Part shown: positions 17,322 through 26,512 of the stretch, one piece after another
Layout: each line of letters starts with the position of its first letter
Position numbering within the stretch: position 1 is the first letter of the stretch
Origin: Diaphorobacter limosus
GTDB taxonomy: Bacteria > Pseudomonadota > Gammaproteobacteria > Burkholderiales > Burkholderiaceae_C
Assembly (NCBI RefSeq): GCF_033100095.1
Contig: NZ_CP136921.1
Span: forward strand, 2,822,501-2,886,500
Direction of reading: 5' to 3'
Length of the DNA stretch: 64,000 nucleotides
Position numbers and translations under genes: made by a program
The notes under the pieces: generated by a model
Database searches by the model: none
What the model saw: only the letters and a program-made list of their open reading frames with translations
What the model was told of the DNA's origin: nothing

Positions 17322-18307
17322 TCTTCGATCTTCGCGAATTGCACGATTTTTGTGTACTTGGCGACCTCGCCCTGCCAGAACTGCGCCAGGTTGGCATCGG
17401 GCGCGGCCACGCCCGAGCCGGCGGCGGCCATCTTCTTGCGGAAATCAGGGGACTGCAGGGTGTCGTTCAAGGCCTTCTTCAGCTTGGCGACCACCGGCTG
17501 GGGCAGGTTGGCCGGCCCGACCAGGGCGAACCAGCTTTCGATGTCCACGTTCTTGAACTGCGGCAGCTCGGCCAGGGCCGGAATGTCGGGCGTGGCCGGC
17601 GCGCGTTTGGCTGCCGTAGTGCCCAGGGCCACCACCTTGCCGGACTTGATGTGCGGCAGACCGCTGGAGAGCACGAAGACGCCGAACTCCAGGTTGTTGC
17701 CCACCAGGTCATTCGTCAACGGTGCCACGCCGCGGTAGGGGATATGGGTCATGAACAGGCCGGCCTGCTCCTTGACCATCTCGCCCGCCAGGTGCAGGGC
17801 CGTGCCCACGCCCGAGCTGCCGTAGCTGAACTTGCCGGGGTTCTTCTTGACCAGCTGGGTGAAGTCGCTGGCGTTCTTCACGCCGGTGGAGGTGGCGGCC
17901 ACCAGCACCATGGGTTGTGAGCCGATCAGGCCGATGGGGGTGAAGCTGGACGGGTCGTACTTGACTGTCTTGGTGACCAGCTTGGCAATCGCCAGCTCGT
18001 TGTTGGCCCCCACCAGCAGGGTGTAGCCGTCGGGCGCGGCGCTGGCCACCTTCTGCGCGCCTATGGTGCCGCCGGCGCCGCCCAGGTTCTCTATCACCAC
18101 CGGCTGGCCCAGGCGCGTGGACAGCTCGGCGCCCACCAGGCGCCCCATCAGGTCGGTGCTGCCGCCGGGTGGGTAGCCGACGACGAGGGTGATGGGCTTG
18201 GCCGGGTAGTCCTGCGCCTGGGCGGGGCCAGCTGTCAGCAGGGCCAAGCCGCAGGCGAGCAGTGCTGTGGCGTGGCGGCGCGTGGGCATGAGGGGCGAGG
18301 GGCGCAT
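17318..18307 (-). CDS. Tripartite tricarboxylate transporter (Bug/TctC) periplasmic receptor
   Basis: A 329-residue Bug receptor (PF03401). The signal peptide ends near 'LTAGPAQAQ'; the mature part starts with 'YPAKPITLVVGYPPGGSTDL', the family ligand loop. ATG 18307 is used; ATG 18289 would give a shorter and equally good signal peptide. It is translationally coupled to the following AstE/AspA-like hydrolase. No TctAB membrane pair is present. It is only distantly similar to the receptor at 3469-4446, so the ligand probably differs; an acylated amino acid or dicarboxylic amino acid fits the partner enzyme, by inference. Confidence 0.93.
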   Translation of the reverse strand: MRPSPLMPTRRHATALLACGLALLTAGPAQAQDYPAKPITLVVGYPPGGSTDLMGRLVGAELSTRLGQPVVIENLGGAGGTIGAQKVASAAPDGYTLLVGANNELAIAKLVTKTVKYDPSSFTPIGLIGSQPMVLVAATSTGVKNASDFTQLVKKNPGKFSYGSSGVGTALHLAGEMVKEQAGLFMTHIPYRGVAPLTNDLVGNNLEFGVFVLSSGLPHIKSGKVVALGTTAAKRAPATPDIPALAELPQFKNVDIESWFALVGPANLPQPVVAKLKKALNDTLQSPDFRKKMAAAGSGVAAPDANLAQFWQGEVAKYTKIVQFAKIEE

Positions 18308-18336
18308 AGGTGTTTCTTGGGCGGTGGTGACAGAAA

Positions 18337-19161
18337 TCAGCTGCGGGCGGCGTTGAGCGTGGCGCGCGTGGCCTGGGCGGCGGCGCGCGCGGCGGCGGCG
18401 TAGTCGGCCCCGCCCGAGGCGTAGAGCACGGCGCGTGAGGAGTTGACGATGATGGTGCCGCGCTCGGTGAGGCCGGCGCGCACCGTGGCCGCCGCGTCGC
18501 CGCCCTGGGCGCCGACACCGGGGATGAGCAGCGGCAGCGTGGGTGCGATGGCGCGCACGCGTGCGATCTCATCCGGGTAGGTGGCGCCCACCACCAGGCC
18601 GAGCTGGCCGTTCCTGTTCCAGGGGCCCTGGGCCAGGCGCGCCACATGCTCGTACAGCAGCGGCTGGCCTTCGACGCTGGCCAGCCGTTGGGCCTGCAGG
18701 TCGTCGCCGCCGGGGTTGGAGGTGCGGCACAGCAGAAAGGCGCCCTTGCCCTGGTACTGCAGGTAGGGCAAAACCGAATCAAAGCCCATGAAGGGCGACA
18801 GGGTCACGGCGTCGGCGCCGTAGCGTTCGAAGGCCTCGACCGCGTACTGCTCGGCGGTGGAGCCTATGTCGCCGCGCTTGGCGTCCAGGATCACCGGCAC
18901 ATGGGGGGCGTTGGCGCGCATGTGCTGCATCAGGCGCTCGAGCTGGTCCTCGGCGCCGTGCGCGGCGAAGTAGGCGATCTGCGGCTTGAAGGCGCACACC
19001 AGGTCGGCCGTGGCGTCCACGATGGCGGCGCAGAAGTCGTAGATGCGGTGGGCGTCGCCGCGCAGTTGGTCGGGAAAGCGCGTGGGCTCCGGATCCAGGC
19101 CCACGCACAGCAGGGAGTCGTTGCGCGCGGTGGCGTCGCGCAGCATGTCGAGGAAGGTCAT
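18337..19161 (-). CDS. pyrF: Orotidine 5'-phosphate decarboxylase (group 2)
   Basis: A 274-residue enzyme that converts OMP to UMP in pyrimidine synthesis. The catalytic signature is '[18 protein letters not shown]', with D93, K95 and D98. '[13 protein letters not shown]' near the N terminus, '[10 protein letters not shown]' and '[12 protein letters not shown]' form the phosphate- and base-binding loops of the longer, group 2 (mycobacterial/UraD-like) form. The open frame continues far upstream through the divergent glycosyltransferase gene, but the protein family starts at ATG 19161. It lies 29 bases downstream of, and on the same strand as, no coupled gene; the next gene downstream is the TTT receptor. 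Confidence 0.96.
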   Translation of the reverse strand: MTFLDMLRDATARNDSLLCVGLDPEPTRFPDQLRGDAHRIYDFCAAIVDATADLVCAFKPQIAYFAAHGAEDQLERLMQHMRANAPHVPVILDAKRGDIGSTAEQYAVEAFERYGADAVTLSPFMGFDSVLPYLQYQGKGAFLLCRTSNPGGDDLQAQRLASVEGQPLLYEHVARLAQGPWNRNGQLGLVVGATYPDEIARVRAIAPTLPLLIPGVGAQGGDAAATVRAGLTERGTIIVNSSRAVLYASGGADYAAAARAAAQATRATLNAARS

Positions 19162-19251
19162 GGGCGACGATTCTAGGACGGCGCAGGCGACAATCGCCTG
19201 CCGGCCGCGGCCGTCTGTGTTGTCCGCCGCTCCACCCCTCCCTGTGTCTTC

Positions 19252-20220
19252 ATGTCCAACCTTGTGCCCTCCGGCGCGCTGCGCGCCGTCCTCCAGTTGC
19301 TGGCTCTGCTGCGCCCCGCCAGCGCGGCTGCGTATCGCGGCCCGGTGCAACCCCGGGTGTTCAGCGGGCCCGGCCCGGCCGCCGGGGCCGACGCGGGCTG
19401 CGCCCCCATTCCGCGGCGCATCTGGAGCTACTGGAACGGCGCCGTGCTCGACCCCGTGGTGCAGCAGTGCATGGACAACTGGCGGCTGCAGTGCCCGGAC
19501 TACCGCATCGACGTGCTGAATGCCGACAACCTCGAGCGCTTCGTGGCCCCCGGCGACCTGCCGCCGGACTTTGCAAGGCTGGCTCCGCCCAAGCAGGCCG
19601 ACTGGCTGCGGCTGTACCTGGTGCGCCACCATGGGGGGTTCTGGCTCGACGCGTCCATCGTGCTCACCCAGTCGCTCGATTGGCTGCGCGATCTGCAGCA
19701 GGCGCAGCGCAGCGAGTTTGCAGGTTTCTTCCTGCGGGGCTTTACCCATGACGAACGCTGGCCGGTGGTGGAAAGCTGGGCCTTTGGCGCCCCGGCGCAT
19801 GCGCCGTTCGTGACGGCGTGGCAGCAGGAGTTCCACCACGCGCTGATCGAACGCGGCACGGGCGACTACCTGGCGGCCCTGCAGGCGCAGCCGATGGGCG
19901 CGGCCGTGCTGCAGGGGATTGCAGACCCTGAATACCTGCTCATCCATGTGGCCGCCCAGCAGGTGCTGCGCCGCGACAACGGCTATCGCCTGGCGCTGCT
20001 GTGCGCCGAGGACACGGCCTACTACTACCAGCACGCCTTGTACTGGAAGTGGTATCTGCTCTACCCGCGCCTGTGCCTGGCGCCCGCGCAGCCGGTGGTC
20101 GCGCCGCTGGTGAAGCTGCGCGGCGGCGAGCGGCGGCATTTCTCGGCCCTGCTGGCGCGCCACGGCGGTGCCCGACGGGGCAGCCTGTGGCAGCAGGCCT
20201 GCACGCCCGGGCCGGTGTAG
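19252..20220 (+). CDS. Capsular polysaccharide synthesis-type glycosyltransferase
   Basis: A 322-residue protein of the Caps_synth/GT32-like group (PF05704). Characteristic segments are '[11 protein letters not shown]' (53-63), '[20 protein letters not shown]', and '[20 protein letters not shown]' ending at D133. In the GGxxLD-A-S motif the second aspartate of a full DxD is replaced by serine, as in several Caps_synth members. The rest includes '[17 protein letters not shown]'. It adds a sugar to a surface polysaccharide or a glycolipid; acceptor unknown. It is divergent from pyrF and followed five bases later by a DMT transporter gene. Confidence 0.87.
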   Translation: MSNLVPSGALRAVLQLLALLRPASAAAYRGPVQPRVFSGPGPAAGADAGCAPIPRRIWSYWNGAVLDPVVQQCMDNWRLQCPDYRIDVLNADNLERFVAPGDLPPDFARLAPPKQADWLRLYLVRHHGGFWLDASIVLTQSLDWLRDLQQAQRSEFAGFFLRGFTHDERWPVVESWAFGAPAHAPFVTAWQQEFHHALIERGTGDYLAALQAQPMGAAVLQGIADPEYLLIHVAAQQVLRRDNGYRLALLCAEDTAYYYQHALYWKWYLLYPRLCLAPAQPVVAPLVKLRGGERRHFSALLARHGGARRGSLWQQACTPGPV

Positions 20221-20225
20221 CCGCC

Positions 20226-21104
20226 ATGCCTTCCTTTTCGCGCCGTCAGCTGGTCGTCCTCGTGCTGTTGACCTTGGTCTGGGGCTTCAACTGGCCGGTG
20301 ATGAAGGTCGGGGTGGAGCATTTCCCGCCGCTGTCGTTTCGCATGCTGTCCTTGTGGACGGGCCTGCCCATTCTTGCCCTGGTGATGCTGCGCCAGGGCC
20401 TGTCGTTTCGCATGCCGCGAGCCTATTGGGGGCGCTTGCTGCTGCTGGCGCTGACCAACATGGTGCTGTGGCATGCGCTCATGATCCTCGCCATGCCGTT
20501 GCTCTCCAGCGGCCGCGCGGCCATCCTGGGCTACACCATGCCCATCTTCTCGGCCGTGATCGGCGCGCTGGTTTTTGGCGATCGCCTGGCCGGGCGCGCG
20601 TGGGCTGGCGTCGGCGCGGCGTTGCTGGGCGTGCTGCTGCTGCTATGGCACGAGATTGGCGCGCTGGGCAGCCGCCCCGCCGGTGTGACGCTGATGCTGG
20701 TCTCCGCCGCCAGCTGGGCCCTGGGCACGCAGCTCTTGCGCCGGCTGCCCATACCGGTGCCGCTGCTCACGCTGTCGTTCTGGATGGTGGCGATCACCTG
20801 CGCTGCGCTCACCGTGCTGGCCGTGCTGTTCGAGCGCGGGCGCTGGCAGCCGCCCGACGCCCAGGCCCTGACCGCCATCGCCTACAACGGCCTGCTGGTG
20901 CTGGGCTTTGCGCAGACGGCCTGGTTTTTCTTGGTGCGCACCCTGCCGCCCGTGGCGTCCACGCTCAGCGTGATGCTGATTCCGGTGCTGGGCGTGTTCA
21001 GCGGCACGCTGTGGCTGGGCGAGCCGCTCAGCTGGCAGGACTGGGCCGCCGTGGGGCTGATGGTGCTGGCCATCGCATCGGTGCTGTGGCCGGGTAAAAA
21101 GTAA
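20226..21104 (+). CDS. EamA/DMT family membrane transporter
   Basis: A 292-residue protein with about ten membrane helices forming two EamA repeats. The first repeat opens with '[20 protein letters not shown]', the typical W-G-x-N-W motif; the second begins near '[20 protein letters not shown]' and ends with '[20 protein letters not shown]'. Members export amino acids, sugars or other small metabolites. The start at ATG 20226 lies five bases after the glycosyltransferase stop, so both are probably co-transcribed, though a metabolic link is not evident. A palindromic repeat follows directly. The substrate cannot be predicted. Confidence 0.9.
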   Translation: MPSFSRRQLVVLVLLTLVWGFNWPVMKVGVEHFPPLSFRMLSLWTGLPILALVMLRQGLSFRMPRAYWGRLLLLALTNMVLWHALMILAMPLLSSGRAAILGYTMPIFSAVIGALVFGDRLAGRAWAGVGAALLGVLLLLWHEIGALGSRPAGVTLMLVSAASWALGTQLLRRLPIPVPLLTLSFWMVAITCAALTVLAVLFERGRWQPPDAQALTAIAYNGLLVLGFAQTAWFFLVRTLPPVASTLSVMLIPVLGVFSGTLWLGEPLSWQDWAAVGLMVLAIASVLWPGKK

Positions 21105-21105
21105 T

Positions 21106-21162
21106 AAAAATGGCCGCTAGCGCCCGTTGGTAAAGCGTTTGCAGCTCCTATTTGTATAGTAA
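21106..21162. repeat. Dispersed palindromic repeat between convergent genes
   Basis: The left arm is AATGGCCGCTAGCGCCCGTT and the right arm AAAGCGTTTGCAGCTCCTAT, ending with GTATAGT. It separates the DMT transporter from the lipoprotein pair and can serve both as terminator. Confidence 0.75.
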
Positions 21163-21204
21163 AAGCCCCGCCGTAGCGAGGCCTGGGGCTGGCGCTGGCG
21201 GGCT

Positions 21205-21759
21205 TCAGCGCGGCTGCACCAGCAGGCGCTGCACGTCGCGGTCGTTGGGCAGGGCGTAGTCGTGGCCGCGGATGATGCGGCTGTCCTCGGTGCGCACCAG
21301 CTTCATGCTGACGTAGGTGAAACTGGCTGCGGGCGAGTAGGTGCCCACCAGCACCATGGAGGCGTTCTGGCTGCGCGCGATGCTCTTGATCTCGCGCGAC
21401 AGCAGCAGCTCGCCTGCGCCTTCCTTGACGAATACCTCGCCGCGCAGCTTGATCTCCTTGACGTCGAAGCCGGTGGCGGCCATGGCGTTGGCGTATTGCT
21501 CCGACAGGGTGCGCCCCAGCGGTGCCGAGTGGCTCATGTCGTTGACGTTGACCACGGTAGCCACCAGCACCGGCCCGGGCCCGGTGGCCGCCACGTCCAG
21601 GTTGGCGACCAGCTGGGCGACGGCATCACGGCTGCTTTGCAGCAGCGGGGCGTTCAGGGCTTCCTGGTAGGTGGGCTCGACGCGCAGTTTCTGGGGCTGC
21701 TGGGCGCAACCGACGGCGAACAGGGCGGCGACCAGGGGGAGTGCGAGTGCGTGCTTCAT
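21205..21759 (-). CDS. FlgO-domain outer-membrane lipoprotein
   Basis: A 184-residue lipoprotein with lipobox 'LFAVGC' (C18). The mature part has FlgO-domain character (PF17680): 'DAVAQLVANLDVAATGPGPV', 'APLGRTLSEQYANAMAATGF' and 'ARSQNASMVLVGTYSPAASF', ending with 'VSMKLVRTEDSRIIRGHDYA'. FlgO in Vibrio is an outer-membrane protein needed for flagellar stability; many FlgO-domain proteins lie outside flagellar loci, as here. The start overlaps the stop of the upstream lipoprotein gene (ATGA), so the two are coupled. An envelope role is likely, a flagellar one unproven. Confidence 0.85.
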   Translation of the reverse strand: MKHALALPLVAALFAVGCAQQPQKLRVEPTYQEALNAPLLQSSRDAVAQLVANLDVAATGPGPVLVATVVNVNDMSHSAPLGRTLSEQYANAMAATGFDVKEIKLRGEVFVKEGAGELLLSREIKSIARSQNASMVLVGTYSPAASFTYVSMKLVRTEDSRIIRGHDYALPNDRDVQRLLVQPR

Positions 21760-22442
21760 TGCGAGGCCACCTTCATGTTGATGGCGCGGTAGTGCGCAGA
21801 GCGCATGAACAAGGGTGTGTCGGCGTTTTCAAGGTAGTACACGTCGGTTTTGCGAGCCACGTACTGGCCGGCGCGCGTCACGGTGGTGGTGAGGATGAGC
21901 TCGGTATTCGTCGGGCCGCCCGAGTTGACGCTGTTGACGTAGTCGGCAGCGCCGGTCAGGCCCAGTGTGCCCAGCAGCTTGGCATCCAGGTGTTCGTGGC
22001 GCAGGCCATAGGCGGCCATCACGCCTGCGGCCAGTATGGTGAATTGGCCGGGGATGAAATGCGGCCGGTCGCTGTTGTGGCGCACCAGCTGGGTGTTGTA
22101 GGTCACCTCCAGCACCGCGCCGGGGTGTTGATGCACCGTGGCGCCGTCTTGCACGAGCTCGGTGATCAGGAAGTCACGAAAACCCATGTCAAATGCGCTG
22201 GGCTGGGTGGGCGCCACTACATGCAGCGGTGTGTCCGGGGCGTAACCCGCCTTTTGCAGGGTGGTGCGGGTTTGCGCCACCACGTCGCGTGACAGCAGCT
22301 CCCAATGCCCGGCCGAACGCACCTTGTACTGGCTTGTCCGTTCGAAATTTTGCGCCAGCGGAATCGGCGCGCTGCCGCAGCCCGCCAGCGCAATGACCGC
22401 GCCGGCTGCGACAGACCACCCGAGTGCTTTGATGAATGACAT
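21756..22442 (-). CDS. Lipoprotein of unknown function, partner of the FlgO-domain protein
   Basis: A 228-residue lipoprotein with lipobox 'ALAGC' (C22) and a mature part lacking any motif I can name. Segments include 'RDVVAQTRTTLQKAGYAP', 'FDMGFRDFLITELVQDGATV' and 'VLEVTYNTQLVRHNSDR', then a hydrophobic stretch 'FTILAAGVMAAYGLR'. It is followed with a four-base overlap by the FlgO-domain gene, so both proteins probably act together at the outer membrane. A good Shine-Dalgarno GGAGGGA lies just upstream of the ATG. The distant FlgP/FlgO style pairing (two lipoproteins in one unit) is an inference. Confidence 0.8.
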   Translation of the reverse strand: MSFIKALGWSVAAGAVIALAGCGSAPIPLAQNFERTSQYKVRSAGHWELLSRDVVAQTRTTLQKAGYAPDTPLHVVAPTQPSAFDMGFRDFLITELVQDGATVHQHPGAVLEVTYNTQLVRHNSDRPHFIPGQFTILAAGVMAAYGLRHEHLDAKLLGTLGLTGAADYVNSVNSGGPTNTELILTTTVTRAGQYVARKTDVYYLENADTPLFMRSAHYRAINMKVASQ

Positions 22443-22474
22443 GGTTCCCTCCTGAATTGGTCATGGCTGCAGGA

Positions 22475-22488
22475 CACAAATGTTTGTG
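22475..22488. promoter_or_regulatory. Inverted repeat upstream of the lipoprotein pair
   Basis: A perfect CACAAA-TG-TTTGTG palindrome lies about 33 bases upstream of the lipoprotein start, with another half-site-like CACACATTT a few bases further. It may be a repressor or activator site; no regulator is known. Confidence 0.35.
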
Positions 22489-22621
22489 CTGCACACATTT
22501 GGGAACGATTCTGAATCGGGTAGCAGCCAAAAACAAGGGGCTTGGCGTTTTTCGTCGGGCCGGGGGGGAATAGTGTTGTTTGCCCGCAAGCGCCGCATGC
22601 CGCGGCGCGTGCCGGTGCCAC

Positions 22622-23815
22622 TCAACCTGTGGCGCGTTTTTGCAGGATCTCGAAGGCCGGCAGCTGCTTGCCCTCCAGTACCTCCAGGAAGGCGCCGCCG
22701 CCGGTGGAGATATAGCCCACATCCTGGGTGATGCCGTACTTGGCGATGGCCGCCAGGGTGTCGCCGCCGCCGGCGATGCTGAAGGCGCTCGATTGCGCGA
22801 TGGCCTCGGCGATGGCCTTGGTGCCGCCGGCGAACTGGTCGAACTCAAACACCCCTACCGGGCCGTTCCAGACGATGGTGCCCGCGGCCTTGAGCTGCGC
22901 CGCCAGGCGCGCCGCGGTCTCGGGGCCAATGTCCAGGATCAGGTCGTCCGCGGCGACTTCCGTGGCTTTTTTCACCGTGGCGGGCGCATCAGCGGCAAAG
23001 GCCTTGGCGCACACCACGTCGGTGGGGATCGGCACCTCGGCGCCGCGCGCGGCCATGGCGGCGATCACCGCCCTGGCCTCGCCCAGCAGGTCGGGTTCGG
23101 CCAGGCTCTTGCCAATGGGCAGGCCGGCGGCCAGCATGAAGGTGTTGGCAATGCCGCCGCCAACGATCAGGCCGTCCACCTTGCTGGCCAGGCTTTGCAG
23201 GATGGTCAGCTTGGTCGAGACCTTGGAGCCGGCGACGATGGCCACCAGCGGGCGCTTCGGGTTGGCCAGGGCCGTTTGGATGGCGTCGATCTCGGCCGCC
23301 AGCAGCGGGCCGGCGCAGGCCGTCCTGGCGTATTCGGCGATGCCGTAAGTCGTGCCCTCGGCGCGGTGGGCGGTGCCGAAGGCGTCGTTGACGTAGATGT
23401 CGCACAGGGCGGCCATCTTGCGCGCCAGATCCGGGTTGTTCTTCTTTTCGCCGACATTGACGCGGCAGTTCTCCAGCAGCACCACCTGGCCGGGTTGCAC
23501 CTGCACGCCATCGACCCAGTCGGCAACCAGCGGCACTTCGCGGCCGAGCAGCTCGGCCAGGCGCCTGGCGACGGGCGCCAGCGAGTCCTCGGGCTTGAAC
23601 TGCCCCTCGGTCGGGCGGCCCAGGTGGCTGGTGACCATGACGGCGGCGCCGGCATCCAGCGCCATCTGAATGCAGGGCACGGAGGCGCGGATGCGCGTGT
23701 CCTCGGTGATGCGGCCGGCGTCGTCCTGCGGCACGTTCAGGTCGGCACGGATGAACACGCGCTGGCCGCGGGCCTGGCCGTTGGCGCAAAGGTCGGAGAA
23801 GCGAAGGATATGCAT
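22622..23815 (-). CDS. pgk: Phosphoglycerate kinase
   Basis: A 397-residue glycolytic/gluconeogenic enzyme that interconverts 1,3-bisphosphoglycerate + ADP and 3-phosphoglycerate + ATP. The N-terminal domain shows '[20 protein letters not shown]', with the substrate-binding RxDxNVP, and '[14 protein letters not shown]'. '[19 protein letters not shown]' is the lysine-containing phosphate loop, and the C-terminal nucleotide-binding end is '[16 protein letters not shown]' with '[16 protein letters not shown]'. Full length for the bacterial family. It lies apart from other glycolytic genes, behind a good promoter candidate in the short spacer to azlD. Confidence 0.98.
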   Translation of the reverse strand: MHILRFSDLCANGQARGQRVFIRADLNVPQDDAGRITEDTRIRASVPCIQMALDAGAAVMVTSHLGRPTEGQFKPEDSLAPVARRLAELLGREVPLVADWVDGVQVQPGQVVLLENCRVNVGEKKNNPDLARKMAALCDIYVNDAFGTAHRAEGTTYGIAEYARTACAGPLLAAEIDAIQTALANPKRPLVAIVAGSKVSTKLTILQSLASKVDGLIVGGGIANTFMLAAGLPIGKSLAEPDLLGEARAVIAAMAARGAEVPIPTDVVCAKAFAADAPATVKKATEVAADDLILDIGPETAARLAAQLKAAGTIVWNGPVGVFEFDQFAGGTKAIAEAIAQSSAFSIAGGGDTLAAIAKYGITQDVGYISTGGGAFLEVLEGKQLPAFEILQKRATG

Positions 23816-23848
23816 GGCTGGTTGTGGCGGGAATGGAAATCGCGCCGC

Positions 23849-23878
23849 ATTGTAGGCGGCGTGGTAACCGCCTTGTAA
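23849..23878 (-). promoter_or_regulatory. Candidate sigma-70 promoter of pgk
   Basis: On the minus strand a -10 TACAAT (23854-23849) lies 18 bases after a -35 TTACAA (23878-23873). It fits the position 34 bases before the pgk ATG. The -35 matches only half of the consensus, so this is a prediction. Confidence 0.4.
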
Positions 23879-24214
23879 CTACCAGCCCAGGCCGATATGC
23901 AGCGGCAGATACACCGCCATGCCGACCACGATGGTGCCCAGGATGCCGCGGCGCCAGAAGTAGTAGGCGCTGGCACACAGCACGGCCGGCAGGCGGGCGT
24001 CTGCCAGGGTCTTGATCAGTGCGCCCTGGCTCATCACCAGCTCGGGCGCGATGACGGCGGCCAGTGCCGCCAGCGGAGCGTACTTCAGGCCGCGGCGCAG
24101 CCAGTCGGGCAGGGGCAGATCGCGCTCGGGGAGCATGAAGAAGGCGCGCGTGACCAGGGTGATGAGCACCAGGCCCAGGACGGCGAGGATGGGCTCCAGC
24201 CACTGGCCGTTCAT
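23879..24214 (-). CDS. azlD: AzlD-type small subunit of a branched-chain amino acid exporter
   Basis: A 111-residue protein with about four membrane helices (for example 'ILAVLGLVLITLVTRAFFM' and 'GTIVVGMAVYLPLHIGL') and the AzlD signature near 'LRRGLKYAPLAALAAVIAPE'. AzlD partners AzlC to export branched-chain amino acids and analogues. The start overlaps the azlC stop (ATGA), giving coupled translation and fixed stoichiometry. It is the last gene of the def-lipoprotein-fmt-azlC-azlD run. The exact substrate is not determined by sequence. Confidence 0.9.
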   Translation of the reverse strand: MNGQWLEPILAVLGLVLITLVTRAFFMLPERDLPLPDWLRRGLKYAPLAALAAVIAPELVMSQGALIKTLADARLPAVLCASAYYFWRRGILGTIVVGMAVYLPLHIGLGW

Positions 24215-24975
24215 GCGTCGCCCTCGTCATCGCCGCCGCGTGCCAGGCGTATCCGGGCGCGGCGCAATGCGCGCTCGCCCGACTCCATGGCCAGGCCGGC
24301 GGCCACGGCCGCGGCGATCGCCACCAGAATGTTGAGCTTGAGCGGCAGCGCAAACGCGGCCACGGCCGCCGAGCCGGCCACGGCCGTGGCCAGCCAGCTG
24401 GAGCGCTCGCCCAGCATGGACAGCAGGATGCCCAGCAGCGCCAGCACCCCGGCAAAGCCCAGGCCCCAGGACAGCGGGATGGCATTGGCCAGGATGATGC
24501 CGGCCACCGACGGTATCTGCCAGGCCAGCCAGTTGGTCGTGGCCGCGCCCCAGAAGTAGGGCAGCTGTGTCGCCTCGGGCTCGGGCCTGGGGTAGCGCTT
24601 CATGAAGGACACAAAGATCACATCGCCGCTGAAATAGCCCAGCGCCATGCGCCGGCGCCGCGGCAGGTGGGCGAAATAGCTGCGCCACATGCTGCTGAAG
24701 ATCACGAAGCGCAGGTTCACGCAGCTGGCCGTGAGCCAGATCACCCACAGCGGCGCCCCGGCCGCCATCAGCGGCAGCACCGCCAGCTGGGCGCTGCCGG
24801 CATACACGGTGAGCGACATGAACAGCGCCAGCGGTGTGGACATGCCGCCCTTGACCATGGCCACCCCCGTCACCAGACCCCAGGCGCCCACGCCCAGGCC
24901 GGCGCCCAGCATGTCGCTGGCGCCCTGGCGGAAGGACGGGTCGCGCAGCTGGGCGCGCAGGGCGGGCAGGTTCAT
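24211..24975 (-). CDS. azlC: AzlC-type branched-chain amino acid exporter large subunit
   Basis: A 254-residue membrane protein of the AzlC family (PF03591). The N-terminal motif '[19 protein letters not shown]' and the helix '[20 protein letters not shown]' are typical, followed by '[17 protein letters not shown]' and '[12 protein letters not shown]'. It forms the export complex with AzlD, whose gene overlaps its stop. Its own ATG overlaps the fmt stop (ATGA). The connection between fmt and an amino acid exporter is only positional. Sequence quality is uninterrupted and length is normal. Confidence 0.92.
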   Translation of the reverse strand: MNLPALRAQLRDPSFRQGASDMLGAGLGVGAWGLVTGVAMVKGGMSTPLALFMSLTVYAGSAQLAVLPLMAAGAPLWVIWLTASCVNLRFVIFSSMWRSYFAHLPRRRRMALGYFSGDVIFVSFMKRYPRPEPEATQLPYFWGAATTNWLAWQIPSVAGIILANAIPLSWGLGFAGVLALLGILLSMLGERSSWLATAVAGSAAVAAFALPLKLNILVAIAAAVAAGLAMESGERALRRARIRLARGGDDEGDA

Positions 24976-26018
24976 GCGCCGAGCACCATGCCCGGCGCAA
25001 GGGCAAAGCCGCGCAGAAAGTCTGCGGCCGGCAGGCGTTTGCCGCCGGCGCGCTGCAGCCGGGTCAGGCGCAGCACATCGCCCGCGCCGCAGGCCACGGT
25101 GATACCGTTATTGTCTATATGCAAAATCTGGCCGTAACGCAAGTCTGACGGGCGCTGACAGCTATCAATTTCACAGTTCCACACCTTGATGACTTCAGCC
25201 CCGAGCTGGGTGCTGGCGCCCGGAAAGGGGTCGAAGGCGCGCACGCGCCGGGCGATCACCTCGGCGCTCTGGCTCCAGTCGATCAGGCTCTCGGCCTTGT
25301 CTATCTTGTGCGCGTAGGTGATGCCTTCGGCCGGCTGCGGCGTGGCCACCAGGCCGCCGTTCGCCGCCTGGCGCAGCGCCTGCACGATGAGCCGCCCGCC
25401 CATGTCGGCCAGCCGGTCGTGCAGCAGGGCCTGGGTGTCGGCGGGCGCGATGGCGGTTGCCTCGCACAGCAGCATGTCGCCCGTGTCCAGGCCGGCATCC
25501 ATCTGCATGATGGTCACGCCGGTCTCGGCGTCGCCGGCCTCGATGGCGCGGTGGATGGGCGCGGCGCCGCGCCAGCGCGGCAGCAGGCTGGCGTGGATGT
25601 TCAAACACCCCAGGCCTTGGGCCCCCACGCTCCCCGCTGCGCGTGGTTCGCTGCCCCCCAGGGGGGCCTTCGCGCCTTCGGGCGGCCGTGCGGCGCTCAT
25701 GGCGTCCAGCACCCATTGCGGCAGGATCAACCCATAGGCGGCGACCACCATCACGTCGGCCTGGGCGGCCGCAATGGCGGCCTGGGCTGCGGCGGCGTCC
25801 TCGGGGTATTTGCCGTCCAGGCGCAGGCTGCGCGGCTGGGCCACGGCAATGCCATGCTCCAGCGCGCATTGCTTGACGGGCGAGGCCTGCAGCTTCATGC
25901 CGCGGCCGGCCGGGCGGTCGGGCTGGCTCAGCACCAGGGGCACGGTAAAACCCGCGGCCAGCAAATGCTCCAGGGCCACGCGCGCGAATTCGGGCGTGCC
26001 GGCAAAAATGACTCTCAT
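24972..26018 (-). CDS. fmt: Methionyl-tRNA formyltransferase with two repeat-derived segments
   Basis: A 348-residue enzyme that formylates initiator Met-tRNA with 10-formyl-tetrahydrofolate. Catalytic residues correspond to N140 and H142 in '[15 protein letters not shown]' and D178 in 'AGLDTGDM', each displaced by +34 relative to E. coli Fmt (N106, H108, D144). Much of the shift comes from a ~27-residue insertion at about 108-134 just before the catalytic strand, encoded by a GC-rich sequence. A second region (~282-304) is encoded by a palindromic repeat. Otherwise the enzyme is complete and must be functional, as no second copy is seen. Normal partners def and a lipoprotein precede it. Confidence 0.96.
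   Translation of the reverse strand: MRVIFAGTPEFARVALEHLLAAGFTVPLVLSQPDRPAGRGMKLQASPVKQCALEHGIAVAQPRSLRLDGKYPEDAAAAQAAIAAAQADVMVVAAYGLILPQWVLDAMSAARPPEGAKAPLGGSEPRAAGSVGAQGLGCLNIHASLLPRWRGAAPIHRAIEAGDAETGVTIMQMDAGLDTGDMLLCEATAIAPADTQALLHDRLADMGGRLIVQALRQAANGGLVATPQPAEGITYAHKIDKAESLIDWSQSAEVIARRVRAFDPFPGASTQLGAEVIKVWNCEIDSCQRPSDLRYGQILHIDNNGITVACGAGDVLRLTRLQRAGGKRLPAADFLRGFALAPGMVLGA
25108..25175. repeat. Dispersed palindromic repeat inside fmt
   Basis: The recognisable right arm is GGGCGCTGACAGCTATCAAT with a weaker left part (CTATATGCAAAATCTGG). It encodes about residues 282-304 of Fmt in the C-terminal tRNA-binding domain without breaking the frame. Confidence 0.6.
25617..25697. repeat. 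GC-rich inserted element inside fmt
   Basis: An 81-base segment that adds residues ~108-134 (Pro/Gly/Ala-rich, '[20 protein letters not shown]') to Fmt. It contains two hairpins, CCCCCCAGGGGGG and GCGCCTTCGGGCG-like, and resembles the GC-rich intergenic repeats of Comamonadaceae. E. coli Fmt has nothing at this site. Confidence 0.6.
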
Positions 26019-26029
26019 GCGGCAGGTAT

Positions 26030-26512
26030 TCAGTGAGGGGGGTCGAGATCGCGCAGGCGCTCGTCGGTGAACATCACGCGACGCACCACGCCCGCCGGGT
26101 CGATGTGCACATGGGCCTGGCGCGGCGCGCCATTGTCCAGAATGCGGTAGGTCCAGATGGGGCCGTCAAAGCTGGCCACCCGCTCCAGCAGCGCCGGCGG
26201 GCCGAACCTGCGGCGCACGCTGTCTTGCGTGTCCAGCCCATTGCGCAGCGCCTGGAAGTTCTCCAGTGTCAGCACCTGGGTGACGCGCACCAGGCGTTGG
26301 CTGGCGTCAAAGTCCATGTGATAGACCTGCTGGCCCGCCGGCTGGCGGCTGTACACCAGGCGTTGGCCACCACTCTCCAGCGGCTCGGCCAGCGTGGGGC
26401 GGCCCATGGTGCGTTCAATGTCTGCCAAGGGCGTGCCGGGCTTTTGCCATTCGGGCACGGCGCAGGCGGCCAGTGCCAGGGCCAGCAGCGGGGCCGCCGC
26501 AAGCCGGCTCAT
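26030..26512 (-). CDS. Small lipoprotein with BamE/SmpA-like features
   Basis: A 160-residue lipoprotein with lipobox 'ALAAC' (C17) after ATG 26512, which overlaps the def stop (ATGA). The mature part begins '[20 protein letters not shown]', close to the SmpA/BamE start, where a helix with the G-x-P pattern precedes strands ('[20 protein letters not shown]'). A second, similar unit may follow ('[20 protein letters not shown]'). It sits between def and fmt in an order seen in related betaproteobacteria. An envelope-assembly role is possible; the true bamE is normally elsewhere. Family name is uncertain. Confidence 0.75.
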   Translation of the reverse strand: MSRLAAAPLLALALAACAVPEWQKPGTPLADIERTMGRPTLAEPLESGGQRLVYSRQPAGQQVYHMDFDASQRLVRVTQVLTLENFQALRNGLDTQDSVRRRFGPPALLERVASFDGPIWTYRILDNGAPRQAHVHIDPAGVVRRVMFTDERLRDLDPPH

